DNA of 55,587 bases from a virus: positions 1 to 55,587 of IMG/VR virus record IMGVR_UViG_3300035698_007215; one strand, 5' to 3'. The notes beneath the pieces are model-generated. The model did no database searches, was not told the DNA's origin, and saw only the letters and a list, made by a program, of their open reading frames with translations. Position 1 is the first letter of the stretch. Each line of letters begins with the position of its first letter. Positions 38,524 to 47,300 of this stretch are shown here, piece after piece. A program made the position numbers and the translations under genes.

Positions 38524-40116
38524 TTACGTGTGTGCCAACGGCACGGGTGTAAACACAGGAAGTAATTCCCCCATAGACTCACGTTCGTGTGCCTGCTTCA
38601 TAAACTTCTTAACTGACTTGATTCCGGCTTTGTTGCCGTCTCTAAATGGTATCAGCATTGCGTTTGCTCGTGCTTCGACAGAAGTAGCTGTTCCATCGCT
38701 GCAGGTAAACCTGGCTATATCTAAACATGTCTGGTTGTACAGACCACCTAAGTCGGCTAGGCTATCAATGTGCTGGCTTTTATTAAACGAAGCAAATTGA
38801 TACTGAAATATGAACGAACCGTATTTCTTCTCACAGCGTGTGAAGTTTGTTGTGCGTGGTCCACCGAAACCATAGTTTCGGTTGATGACCTTATAAATTA
38901 AACCAGATGCTATGGCCCAGCTCACCGCATTTTCAAGAGGGGTGCTCTCCTCAGGTACCTCCGGAAGGTCGTAGTCAAAGCGGTCTGCAAACACAAGAAA
39001 GCTTTCGTATGGCATCTTGAACATAGGCCGATTTTTCATTACACGATCAGCGAAAATAATTACATTTTTATACGTTGGTTCATAGTACCCAATTACAAAC
39101 TCGGGGTCTTTACGCCACTTCGTAAGTTCGCTGCTACTGTTAACCTCCATGAAGAAGGCGGCGTCAGCTGCTTCTTTGAACACAGACAGTGGAATACGCC
39201 TATTCTCCAGGTGTATAAGCTGACGTACCACTGGATTTACCTTAGGAAACTCAGACGGAAACACGGGTCCGTTACAACTGCGGTTACCAGGCTTTATCCA
39301 TTTGTTATTACCGCAACAGTACGACGCACCGCTTTTGTAAGCCAAAGCACAGTACTTGCAGAAGGTCGCACGCAGTGAACGTGTGTAACCAGCCTTGACA
39401 GCAGAGTCTTTATTCATGTCCTGCTTTATAGGCTCCTCTACGCTTATGTCAATTTCAAGATTACACGGCTTACGTACGTCAAAGCACTGAAAGTGCATAC
39501 ACTCCTTATGTGGCAAGAATCTACTAACGTCGGGCGGTGTAATAAGCGCTGCTGGGTCGAAGAACGTGTTAGTGCACCCGGCGATTGGAGGAGCACACTT
39601 ACCGGCTGCCCTTCCTAGTATCTTGTCACAGTTACTGCAGCAATCGTCAACTACTTTGCCGTCACGGATAAGTACTACGTCCTCGTTCTGAATCTTGTTA
39701 CCTGGTGAACCCCACTGAGCAGTAGTAGACGCTCTGAACTTCATGCAGAAGTTATCGTAGTCCTGCGGCCTAAGCGCCAGCCGAACACTGCTGTCCGTGT
39801 ATTGTGTAGTGTTCCAACTACTTTCACTGTTCTCTTCCGACTGATACTCTGCATGTCTACCAGGATCGTAGACTGCAGCGTTACCCAGTGCGAGCAGCTC
39901 TTCCTCGGTGGGCTCTACCATCGCAATCATCACTATTTCCTCAGTGACACCCACCTGTAAACTTTTGGCAATCTTCGCAAGTTCGTTAGCACTTACGTCA
40001 CTACCACGCCCAGGGCAAAAGATGTCCTGGAAACTACCCCTGTTTCTGTACTCGTTGTACGACTTATCAGATACGCATTCCCTGCCGCCAGTATAGAACA
40101 ACGTCCAATACTTCAT
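38524..40116 (-). CDS. Large Cys-rich protein of unknown function (530 aa)
   Basis: ATG 40116 follows GAGGAG and begins directly after the VWA gene's stop. It carries many Cys in paired arrangements (CCSNC near 160, CKYC near 254, YCCGN near 267), suggesting several zinc sites in residues 150-285. The N-terminal ~15 residues (MKYWTLFYTGG) and the C-terminal half look globular. No family recognised. Being coupled behind the MoxR-VWA pair, it may be a client or effector of that system; inferred from position. Confidence 0.72.
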   Translation of the reverse strand: MKYWTLFYTGGRECVSDKSYNEYRNRGSFQDIFCPGRGSDVSANELAKIAKSLQVGVTEEIVMIAMVEPTEEELLALGNAAVYDPGRHAEYQSEENSESSWNTTQYTDSSVRLALRPQDYDNFCMKFRASTTAQWGSPGNKIQNEDVVLIRDGKVVDDCCSNCDKILGRAAGKCAPPIAGCTNTFFDPAALITPPDVSRFLPHKECMHFQCFDVRKPCNLEIDISVEEPIKQDMNKDSAVKAGYTRSLRATFCKYCALAYKSGASYCCGNNKWIKPGNRSCNGPVFPSEFPKVNPVVRQLIHLENRRIPLSVFKEAADAAFFMEVNSSSELTKWRKDPEFVIGYYEPTYKNVIIFADRVMKNRPMFKMPYESFLVFADRFDYDLPEVPEESTPLENAVSWAIASGLIYKVINRNYGFGGPRTTNFTRCEKKYGSFIFQYQFASFNKSQHIDSLADLGGLYNQTCLDIARFTCSDGTATSVEARANAMLIPFRDGNKAGIKSVKKFMKQAHERESMGELLPVFTPVPLAHT

Positions 40117-41637
40117 TTACCACTCCTCTACCTTGATCACTTCACCGATATCACCACACTTGCTTTTGATGAAATCTTCTTCATCCATGCCGTCCGGAGT
40201 AAGTATCCAGATAAGACAGTCTGCAAACGCTGCAACTGCTGGGCTGTCCTCATCAAGACGCTCACCATAACCGTCAGTAAAGTAAACAACGATACTAGGA
40301 TAGTCCTCAGACTCAAAGTTCTCATAGATATATTCAAGAGCAGGAGTAAACGATGTGCCGCCACGCCCAAAGAAGTTCTCAAGGGCCATGCCACGACGGT
40401 ACTTCTCCATCTTGGCCACATTGCAGTCACAATGAATCACATTAACCTCATCAGTATGCTGAGCAATAGCATCCACCTCAGACTCGACGTGAGACAGCTC
40501 AGCAGAACCCATGGAACCTGATGTGTCGATACAGAACGTGACACTGGTTGTGTTCTCGTACGTACGGCCCTTGAAGTAGCTCAGCCGACGGTTGAGTCGA
40601 AGCTTCGATACACGGCGCTCCTCAGAGAGCTTGGCACTGATCGCTGAGTTCATGCGCTGATACCACGGTACAATCGGCTGTGCTTCTGCCGACTCGATAA
40701 ACTGACCAACGTCACCTCCCATAAACCCACGAGATCTAATAGGCGTTGTGTTCTCCATAGCTTCCTTGATGATACTACGGATCTTGTCCTCACCAACCAT
40801 AGCGTCAGCCTTGCTGCCTGTAGCAACGATGTCCTTGGTAGGCACACCGCCGGTCTCGACGTCGATAGGATCTTTCTCTGTTGACTCTGCTTCTCCGTCA
40901 CCACCTGCGCCACCACCTTCACCTTCGGCCCCACCTTCGCTGTTAGCTTCACCTTTATTTTCTGACTCTTCTTCGTCATCCATGCCCATACCTTCAGCAC
41001 CATCAAGGTCGTCCCAGTTCTCAGGGGCGTCCTCAGTCATCTCCTTGGCAAGCTGCTGAAGCTGTTCCAGCATATCGTCCTCATCATCGCTGGGAGGGCA
41101 CTTCTCTTCAATCTTACGAAGAATCTCGATGGTAGGTGCGTAGCGCTCCAGCCCGAGCTTACGAATGTCGTAGAAAGGCCTATCTGAGTCCTGCAGTGCT
41201 CCAGGGAAACTGACAAAGCTGTCAGCTGCAGTCTCGATGGTCATGTAGTACAACGCACGGCCGGCTGTTGGCCCATACTTTAGTTCACAGTATTCACGCA
41301 GCTGGTGTCCCAGCCTGTCTCCAAGATGGCCACTCATTAAGTGACCAACGTTGTGCTCAACTACTCCGATACGTGCCAGCGGTGTCAGTTCATGATACTG
41401 GGAGAAGTTAACACCGAAGCATGGTTGATCGTCATCGTCGATAAAGAGAACTGAGTCCAGAGACTCATGCTCCACGCCGACCCGATTGAAACGATACAGA
41501 ATGAAACTGTACGCTGGGTCGATCATGGACTGTATGTGGTACAAGGCGGTGTGAAAATCACGCTCGCCCTGCGCCACGATCTCTGGGTCAGATTCTTTAC
41601 CAAACAATGACAGTATGTGACTGTTGTCTTCTGTCAT
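40117..41637 (-). CDS. VWA-domain protein with degenerate metallopeptidase motif (DUF2201-like)
   Basis: 506 residues. The N-terminal domain has EHNVGHLMSGH at 94-104, where an HExxH-type zinc motif would be expected but Glu is Asn, so peptidase activity is doubtful. A Gly/Glu/Ser-rich acidic linker covers about 195-265. The C-terminal VWA domain has the MIDAS motif DTSGSMG near 369, and GGTSF and TDGYG further on. VWA proteins of this kind act with a MoxR AAA+ ATPase, found here upstream at 42275-43618, to remodel or activate a partner. The start overlaps the upstream stop (ATGA). Confidence 0.82.
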   Translation of the reverse strand: MTEDNSHILSLFGKESDPEIVAQGERDFHTALYHIQSMIDPAYSFILYRFNRVGVEHESLDSVLFIDDDDQPCFGVNFSQYHELTPLARIGVVEHNVGHLMSGHLGDRLGHQLREYCELKYGPTAGRALYYMTIETAADSFVSFPGALQDSDRPFYDIRKLGLERYAPTIEILRKIEEKCPPSDDEDDMLEQLQQLAKEMTEDAPENWDDLDGAEGMGMDDEEESENKGEANSEGGAEGEGGGAGGDGEAESTEKDPIDVETGGVPTKDIVATGSKADAMVGEDKIRSIIKEAMENTTPIRSRGFMGGDVGQFIESAEAQPIVPWYQRMNSAISAKLSEERRVSKLRLNRRLSYFKGRTYENTTSVTFCIDTSGSMGSAELSHVESEVDAIAQHTDEVNVIHCDCNVAKMEKYRRGMALENFFGRGGTSFTPALEYIYENFESEDYPSIVVYFTDGYGERLDEDSPAVAAFADCLIWILTPDGMDEEDFIKSKCGDIGEVIKVEEW

Positions 41638-41840
41638 TCTTCTGTTTCCTTTTTCTTTTCATTGTCCTGCACCCACTCCGCATCGGACTCACAGTAGCAA
41701 CATGTACAGTCCTTTCCGGCAATATCCTGCGGTGTTGAGCACGGTGCGCCATCGTCGTCAATTGTTAGGGTGGTAGTAAACACAGGAGTGTCACCATCTT
41801 TACGGGATGGACAGTCTTCCTCGGTACATCGTAGTTTCAT
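41634..41840 (-). CDS. Small Cys-rich protein (68 aa)
   Basis: The start is ATG 41840 (a GTG one codon earlier is also in frame), with AAGGGG upstream. It holds seven Cys, including DCPS, APCS and CTCCYC near 46-51, and is probably a zinc-binding peptide with an acidic Lys/Glu tail. It lies between the MoxR and VWA genes and is coupled to the latter by ATGA. Function unknown. Confidence 0.68.
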   Translation of the reverse strand: MKLRCTEEDCPSRKDGDTPVFTTTLTIDDDGAPCSTPQDIAGKDCTCCYCESDAEWVQDNEKKKETEE

Positions 41841-41851
41841 CACTATGCCCC

Positions 41852-42088
41852 TTACTTAAAACGCTCGAACAGCTCGCCTTCCTTGAACTCGTGGTCCTCG
41901 TCGTAATCACACAGCCTGCTTGGTGAAAGCTGCTGTCCACCAAGCGCCAGGAACTGCCAGTCAGGTATGTCACTGGTGACTCCTGTGTTACTCAGAAGCA
42001 TCTGTGCTATCCTGTCAGTAGCAAGCCCTTCGTTGTCAGCAACCACCGCTATCTGCACGGTGGCCACCCATAACTTCTTCGTTTTCAT
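41852..42088 (-). CDS. Unknown small protein (78 aa)
   Basis: ATG 42088 overlaps the upstream stop (ATGA) with GGAGG before it. A beta-like start (KLWVATVQIAVVADNEG) is followed by a helical and acidic end. Not recognised. Part of the MoxR-VWA operon. Confidence 0.7.
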   Translation of the reverse strand: MKTKKLWVATVQIAVVADNEGLATDRIAQMLLSNTGVTSDIPDWQFLALGGQQLSPSRLCDYDEDHEFKEGELFERFK

Positions 42089-42282
42089 GCTGAACCCTCC
42101 ACAGTTGAATGTATCTTCAACATGATTGGTTCATTAACCTCCGGACACATAACCCAGTGAGTGTACGGTATGTCGTCCTGCATCATGGTGAACCTGGTGA
42201 ACTGCATTCCATCATGATTGCCGCCGCAACGAGAACACTTGCGTACGTTAACAGTCAGTACGTCCTTCTTTGGCTCAGTCAT
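42085..42282 (-). CDS. Small protein with CxxC knuckle (65 aa)
   Basis: The start is ATG 42282 with AGGTGA 5 nt upstream and an 8-nt overlap with the MoxR stop. CSRCGGNHDGMQF (about residues 16-28) is a zinc-knuckle-like motif, with a further Cys near 46. Not recognised. Confidence 0.67.
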   Translation of the reverse strand: MTEPKKDVLTVNVRKCSRCGGNHDGMQFTRFTMMQDDIPYTHWVMCPEVNEPIMLKIHSTVEGSA

Positions 42283-43618
42283 TAAAGTCACCTGCCTTCT
42301 TCTTACCACCACGACGACGCTTCTGCTCACTCCGCAGCTCTGTCACCATCTTATCGTGCTCATTGATGGCGTGACGTACACGCTCGAACACCTTTGTATC
42401 AGACAGATCACGTTCCAGGTCTTCGTATACACCATCGTTAGACTTGAACACCTTCTGGCACAAGTCAGTAACCAGAGTAGCGCCAGAGAGCTCAAGCAGC
42501 GTTGCAATGTGCGCAGACTGCGCATTGGTGAGCTCAGGAATACTAATGAGCGTGTTAGTGAGGTCCTGCACGGTTACTCCGATGAATCCCTGCTGGTCTG
42601 CTTCATTCCAGTACTTGAACAGATCAACCTGCTCTTTAGCCGACTTCTTAGTATCAGCAGCCCTCAGGATTCTATTCGCAGAGATAGGGTACCATTTGAC
42701 ATCGTCACCGTGCTTGATGTAGCTTTGGAACCGAGCCACGAGAGCATCAGCAGCCAGCGGGAGCTTATCCTTGCTGCCACGCTGCTTGCCCTTCTTAGCC
42801 AACCCTTGGAAGTGATCAGCGATAGAAGCGGTGAAGAGTTTCATCTTCAGGCTCTCATCGATGTCAGGATCAAGGTCCAGCTCCTGCCAGGTCTGGCCGA
42901 ACTGAATGTGCCAGAAGCGAGCTGAAGCCAGCTTCCAGATGTCCTTGTTCTCTTCCATGCGCAGGAACATACGACATGCCTCAGGATACTTGCCGGCCTC
43001 TTCCTGACTTGCCAGGTACGTCTGGTGCTCTTCAAAAGTCATGAACACCTTGAAGGTCTCAACACGGTCCATGACAGCAGCATCAACAGAACGACGTGAC
43101 GAGTAACACACGTCCTCTGGATTTGTGGTACCGATTATGAACACGCCGTTTGGCAGCTGCACGCCGCCGATCTGCCGGAAGGTGAGTGCGGCACGAACCT
43201 GATTCATCTGCGCCATGTTACCCGTCCAGATTTCATCGATGATCCATGGAATACACGTGCGTCCGTTGACTTGGTAACGTGGGTCCTGTGCCAGTTTCTC
43301 CGTAGGTATGAGTGTATCTATAACACCCTGCAACAACTTGGCGTTACCATCCTCGTCTTCGACAAGCTTTACTGCAGCAAGCAGTTCTTCCTGCTGCTGT
43401 GCTCCAAGACCGGGAACCACGATAGGAGGTGCACCAACAACTTCTGTACAGGTCTGTACGGTGATCTCTGACTTACCACAACCAGCTTCGCCTTCACAGA
43501 CGAGCGCCTTCTGAGATGGGTTGCCATACTTCAAGAACGCACCGATGCGCTTACGCCAGTCGGTAATGGTGATCTGTTCTGCCTGTCCAGCTTGTGATAC
43601 AATATCTTCCTTAGCCAT
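42275..43618 (-). CDS. MoxR-type AAA+ ATPase
   Basis: 447 residues from ATG 43618 (CAGGAGC upstream). Walker A is GEAGCGKS (43-50), Walker B is WIIDEIW (about 130), and sensor 1 is GTTNPED with a DRVE arginine region after it. MoxR ATPases are hexameric chaperones that, with a VWA partner, load metals or assemble complexes. The VWA partner is four genes downstream. Phages rarely carry both, and the function in infection is unknown. The C-terminus is Arg/Lys-rich (KRRRGGKKKAG). Confidence 0.82.
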   Translation of the reverse strand: MAKEDIVSQAGQAEQITITDWRKRIGAFLKYGNPSQKALVCEGEAGCGKSEITVQTCTEVVGAPPIVVPGLGAQQQEELLAAVKLVEDEDGNAKLLQGVIDTLIPTEKLAQDPRYQVNGRTCIPWIIDEIWTGNMAQMNQVRAALTFRQIGGVQLPNGVFIIGTTNPEDVCYSSRRSVDAAVMDRVETFKVFMTFEEHQTYLASQEEAGKYPEACRMFLRMEENKDIWKLASARFWHIQFGQTWQELDLDPDIDESLKMKLFTASIADHFQGLAKKGKQRGSKDKLPLAADALVARFQSYIKHGDDVKWYPISANRILRAADTKKSAKEQVDLFKYWNEADQQGFIGVTVQDLTNTLISIPELTNAQSAHIATLLELSGATLVTDLCQKVFKSNDGVYEDLERDLSDTKVFERVRHAINEHDKMVTELRSEQKRRRGGKKKAGDFND

Positions 43619-43653
43619 CTTTACTGCTCCTGTTTCTCTGTTTAAATGAAAAA

Positions 43654-43674
43654 GCCCCGGCACGATGCCGGGGC
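43654..43674 (-). terminator. Strong rho-independent terminator
   Basis: A 9-bp GC-rich stem GCCCCGGCA with its complement and a 3-nt loop is followed by TTTTTC on the minus strand. It lies 29 nt after the stop of the gene at 43703-44044, and the MoxR gene starts 36 nt beyond. It therefore separates the first two early genes from the MoxR operon unless read through. Confidence 0.9.
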
Positions 43675-43702
43675 GCAAAGGTTATCTCAACTACTGCTCT
43701 AC

Positions 43703-44044
43703 TTAGTTATCGGTTGGTGGCTTCGCACGCCCTTGCGCTTTACCCAAGTCCTCAGCGAGCGTTGCGTTCGCCTCAAGAAAGGCCTGGATCACACGCTCGT
43801 GCATAGAGAGTGCGGTGTCGCTAAGTATCCGTGCCAGCTGTACGGCCTGCACGTGTACCTCTGAGTTGTCCTTGCGGGAGGTGAACGACATCGACGCAGG
43901 TACCTGCAGTTCATCGTCCTTGATCTCATCACGGTCCCAGTTCAACGCAATAACAACGTCAAGAATCTCCGGACATTCGGTAAGCACCTCCTGCATGTGC
44001 TTCTCAATTACTCCCACGTTCTTCTTAACTCTTTCTTCGTTCAT
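43703..44044 (-). CDS. Unknown small protein (113 aa)
   Basis: ATG 44044 follows AAAGGA. A helical N-terminus (EERVKKNVGVIEKHMQEVL) is followed by a mixed domain. Not recognised. It is transcribed from the strong promoter at 44287-44315 and ends before the terminator at 43654-43674. Confidence 0.72.
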   Translation of the reverse strand: MNEERVKKNVGVIEKHMQEVLTECPEILDVVIALNWDRDEIKDDELQVPASMSFTSRKDNSEVHVQAVQLARILSDTALSMHERVIQAFLEANATLAEDLGKAQGRAKPPTDN

Positions 44045-44080
44045 GCTGTTTTCCTTTGTACCGTACCAAAAATGAAGTTG

Positions 44081-44260
44081 CTATGGCCGTCTAGTAGTAG
44101 TAAACTGTTTAGAAGGTTCATCTGGAGGAAGTTCGTTCTCTGCTGTGTGCACTGGCCTGTCGTGCGAATGCAGACGGCGTGAGAACATTGCATTGGGGTG
44201 GTAACGATTTCTGAAGTCTTTACGGCTCAGAAACTCTCGTGCATCTTTCATGTCGCTCAT
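44081..44260 (-). CDS. Small basic protein (59 aa), first gene behind an early-type promoter
   Basis: From ATG 44260 (AGGAGG 7 nt upstream) to TAG 44081. It encodes 59 residues rich in Arg, His and Pro (FLSRKDFRNRYHPN; FTTTRRP at the end). No motif is recognised. Immediately behind a near-consensus promoter, small basic proteins like this are often host-takeover factors, but this is inference. It contains the 11-nt repeat CCTGTCGTGCG (44156-44166) also found in the 31-kb operator. Confidence 0.65.
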   Translation of the reverse strand: MSDMKDAREFLSRKDFRNRYHPNAMFSRRLHSHDRPVHTAENELPPDEPSKQFTTTRRP

Positions 44261-44286
44261 GGCATATCCTCCTTAATCTGTAAAGG

Positions 44287-44315
44287 ATTATACAATGCGC
44301 AAGGGCATAAGTCAA
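44287..44315 (-). promoter_or_regulatory. Near-consensus sigma70 promoter overlapping the terL start
   Basis: On the minus strand, -35 TTGACT (44310-44315) and -10 TATAAT (44287-44292) are 17 nt apart, one mismatch from consensus. The predicted start is about 20 nt before the ATG at 44260. The boxes cover the terL ribosome site and its first seven codons, so strong firing would interfere with terL expression, as expected for an early promoter facing a late gene. Confidence 0.88.
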
Positions 44316-47300
44316 TTGAACCCTATACAAGCAAACGAGTACCTTACCCAGGCTCGTGACTTCGATTCCGTAGAAATTACCAGAAACGCAGAGCAAATAG
44401 GTGCATCCATCGCAACGCAGGTAGCACACTCCAGATCATTCTTACCGGCCCTTGGACAATATCTGTACTTCCGTGGTCGCCCGTTCCCTGAAGGCATGGC
44501 TAAGATGATGCAGCCTGCCTTCAAAATGGACCTTAGCCCAATGAGTGTGTGGAAGTGTGGTCGTCAGGTTGGTAAGTCACTAACTTTGGCCGCCAAAAGT
44601 ATTATGTTAACTGCTGTGTTACCGTACTTCAGTACACTTACTGTTACTCCTCAGTTTGAAATGACTCGCCGCTTTTCTACTAACTATGTAAACCCTCTCA
44701 TAAATGAATCTCCTGTCCGTGCCGAGTTAACTGGTATTGGTTACTCAAACAATGTTTTACAAAAAACGTTCAAGAATAACTCAATGATGCATTTCTCATT
44801 CGCATTCCTTGACTGCAACAGAATACGTGGTTTGGCGATAGACCGTATGCACATCGACGAGTGCAGCGTCAAGTTTTCATCGATACAAACCGTTGATGGT
44901 GAACGACTTATAGGCTACAATCTTAAAAAAGGCAATAAACTTCTTGCATTCAACGAACAAGAGTGTATAGTTACAGATACGGTCATGGATGTTGTATGCA
45001 AGGGGCTGAGACCTTCGTGGAAGATCACTCTTGTAGACGGCCGTACCTTAACGTGCACAGCTAACGAAAGACTACGTACTGACCGAGGTTGGGTTTATTT
45101 GCAGGAGATACTGGATTATGCTTATGAACGACGTACAGGTAACAAAGTTGAACCCCGTCAATGGGTTACTCAGGGAGGCAGTCCTTGGCATGATGCTAGG
45201 GGACGGCTCGATGCAGTGGACGCAGAAGAAGGACCTCAGCTGGTCGGGGCGGCTGTACATGACACACGGAGCTTGTCAGGAGGCATACTGCCGCCACAAG
45301 GCTCACCTATTGAAGGATTATGTCAACGTACCACCAAAGATAGTACCCAACGGGGGTTGGGGGCACGAAAGCTGTATTTTCAGCACGCTGAACTCCCCAG
45401 CATTCGACTTCTTGTTGCCTCTGTTCTACCGGATAGACGGCAGGACGAAGAGACTCAAGAAGGTGGTTACCAAGGAGCTGGTAGCTCAGCTGACTCCTAC
45501 GAGCTGGGCGTACATGTTCATGGACGACGGCAACCTCAGCAAGTCACAGACATCAGCAACGATCTGCACCCACAGCTTCAGCCAAAAGGGTGTACAACTA
45601 CTGATAAACCGTCTTGCTCGGCTCGGCATCCACGCCCAGATGAAACACGACAACCATATGAAGAAGGCCAAAAAGGGCGGCTGGTACATCACAATGAACG
45701 CCGAGGCGACGAGAGAATTCATAACGATGATCAAGCCATACCTCCACGAAAGCATGGCGTACAAGGGCGAGATAACCATGAGGCCGGTAGAGCTGGTGAA
45801 CTGCCAGTTCTGCGGGAGTCCCGTGCCGATGGGTCCTCGTCAAGACGAACACATGGCGGTCTGCGGCTCGGCCGAATGCCAGAAGCAGCGCCACAAGATC
45901 CTGAACGACAAGTACAGGGCTCAACCCGGGAAGCAGGACGAGATCAACGAGAAGGTCAGGGCACGTTACTGCGCCAACCTGGAAGAGAGTCGGCGAAAGA
46001 AGAGAGAGAGTATGCAGCAGTATATGGAGGATCCGAAGTATCGTGCACGACAGAACAAACTGAAGAGAGAACGTCGAGCCAAGAAAAGGATAGCCAACCC
46101 GACACCTACCGAGACGGTATCCTGCAGCTTCTGCGGGGACCCTATCCAGCGGAGAATCCGGAAGAACGCTGCACAGACAGTGGCCTGCTCGAAGACTGGC
46201 TGCAAGAAGGAGAAGCACAGGCTAGTCTCAATTCTCTCTCGCCAGCAGAAGAAGACAGCCACCTCACCCCTGTAGAGATTTTGTCTATAGAGTACGTAGG
46301 TGAGACTGAAGTGTGGGATGTAGAAACTGAAAACCACCACACGCTACTCGTTAACGGAGTTGCCGTACACAACTGCCAGGACATAGATCCAGACTTCATT
46401 CCTATCATTGCACAGACAATGGGCCGCTCCCGATACCGACTGCAGGACTTCAGCGGCACACCAAAAACTTTCGACAACACCATGGAGATACTATGGAAGC
46501 AGTCCTCCCGTGCTGAGTGGTTGATACCCTGCAGCTGCGGTCACTGGAATGACCCAAATATAGAAGCAGACGCATTAAAGATGATAGGTATCGAAGGACT
46601 CGTGTGCGCCAAATGCAGTAGGCCACTTGATGCAAACTCCGGTCACTGGCACCACATGAACACTGATGGTAACAAACGAGTTGAGTTCCCTGGTTACCAC
46701 GTACCTCAGTTCATCCTGCCTTTCCATTACGAAGACAAGCGTAACTGGAAAATTATTCTTGATGCTGTCAAAGGTAACGTTGCTCCTTATATTCTTTACA
46801 ACGAAATTATGGCAGAGTCTTACGACACAGGGTCCAAGCTCGTTACAGAAACTGACCTGAAGAGTGCTTGTAAGATCCCGGCTAACCTCAAGGATTACGA
46901 AGATGCCAAGAGCCGAACACGACATTATATCTTTACTGTACTTGGCATCGACTGGGGTGGTCGTGGTGCCACCGGTATTTCTATGACTAAGGCCGCCGTC
47001 ATGGGCATGCGTCCTGATGGCCACATGGAGTTAATCTATGGTGAAAACATGTCAACTCTCATCGATGAAGCAGCCGAAGTTATTAGAGCAATCCAGATAT
47101 TCAACGACTTCTCCTGCCATATGCTTGCCCACGACGCAGGTGGCAGCGGTGGTATGCGTGACGTGCTCCTATCAAATAGCAGGTTCCCTATGCAAAAGGT
47201 CATGCCATTCGTCTACGTCCGTGCTTGGGCGAATAACCCTATCACCTTCCACCCCGGTACCGAAATCCAGCCTAAAGCCTACTACTCTCTGGACAAAGCT

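Noticed and set aside
40650-41006. 118-codon minus-strand frame and a 103-codon plus-strand frame
   Set aside because: Both overlap the acidic low-complexity linker of the VWA protein and arise from its repetitive codons.
45598-46218. 206-codon minus-strand frame in the intein
   Set aside because: A by-product of the GC-rich, stop-poor endonuclease region; no ribosome site and no motif. The two plus-strand frames have functional motifs.
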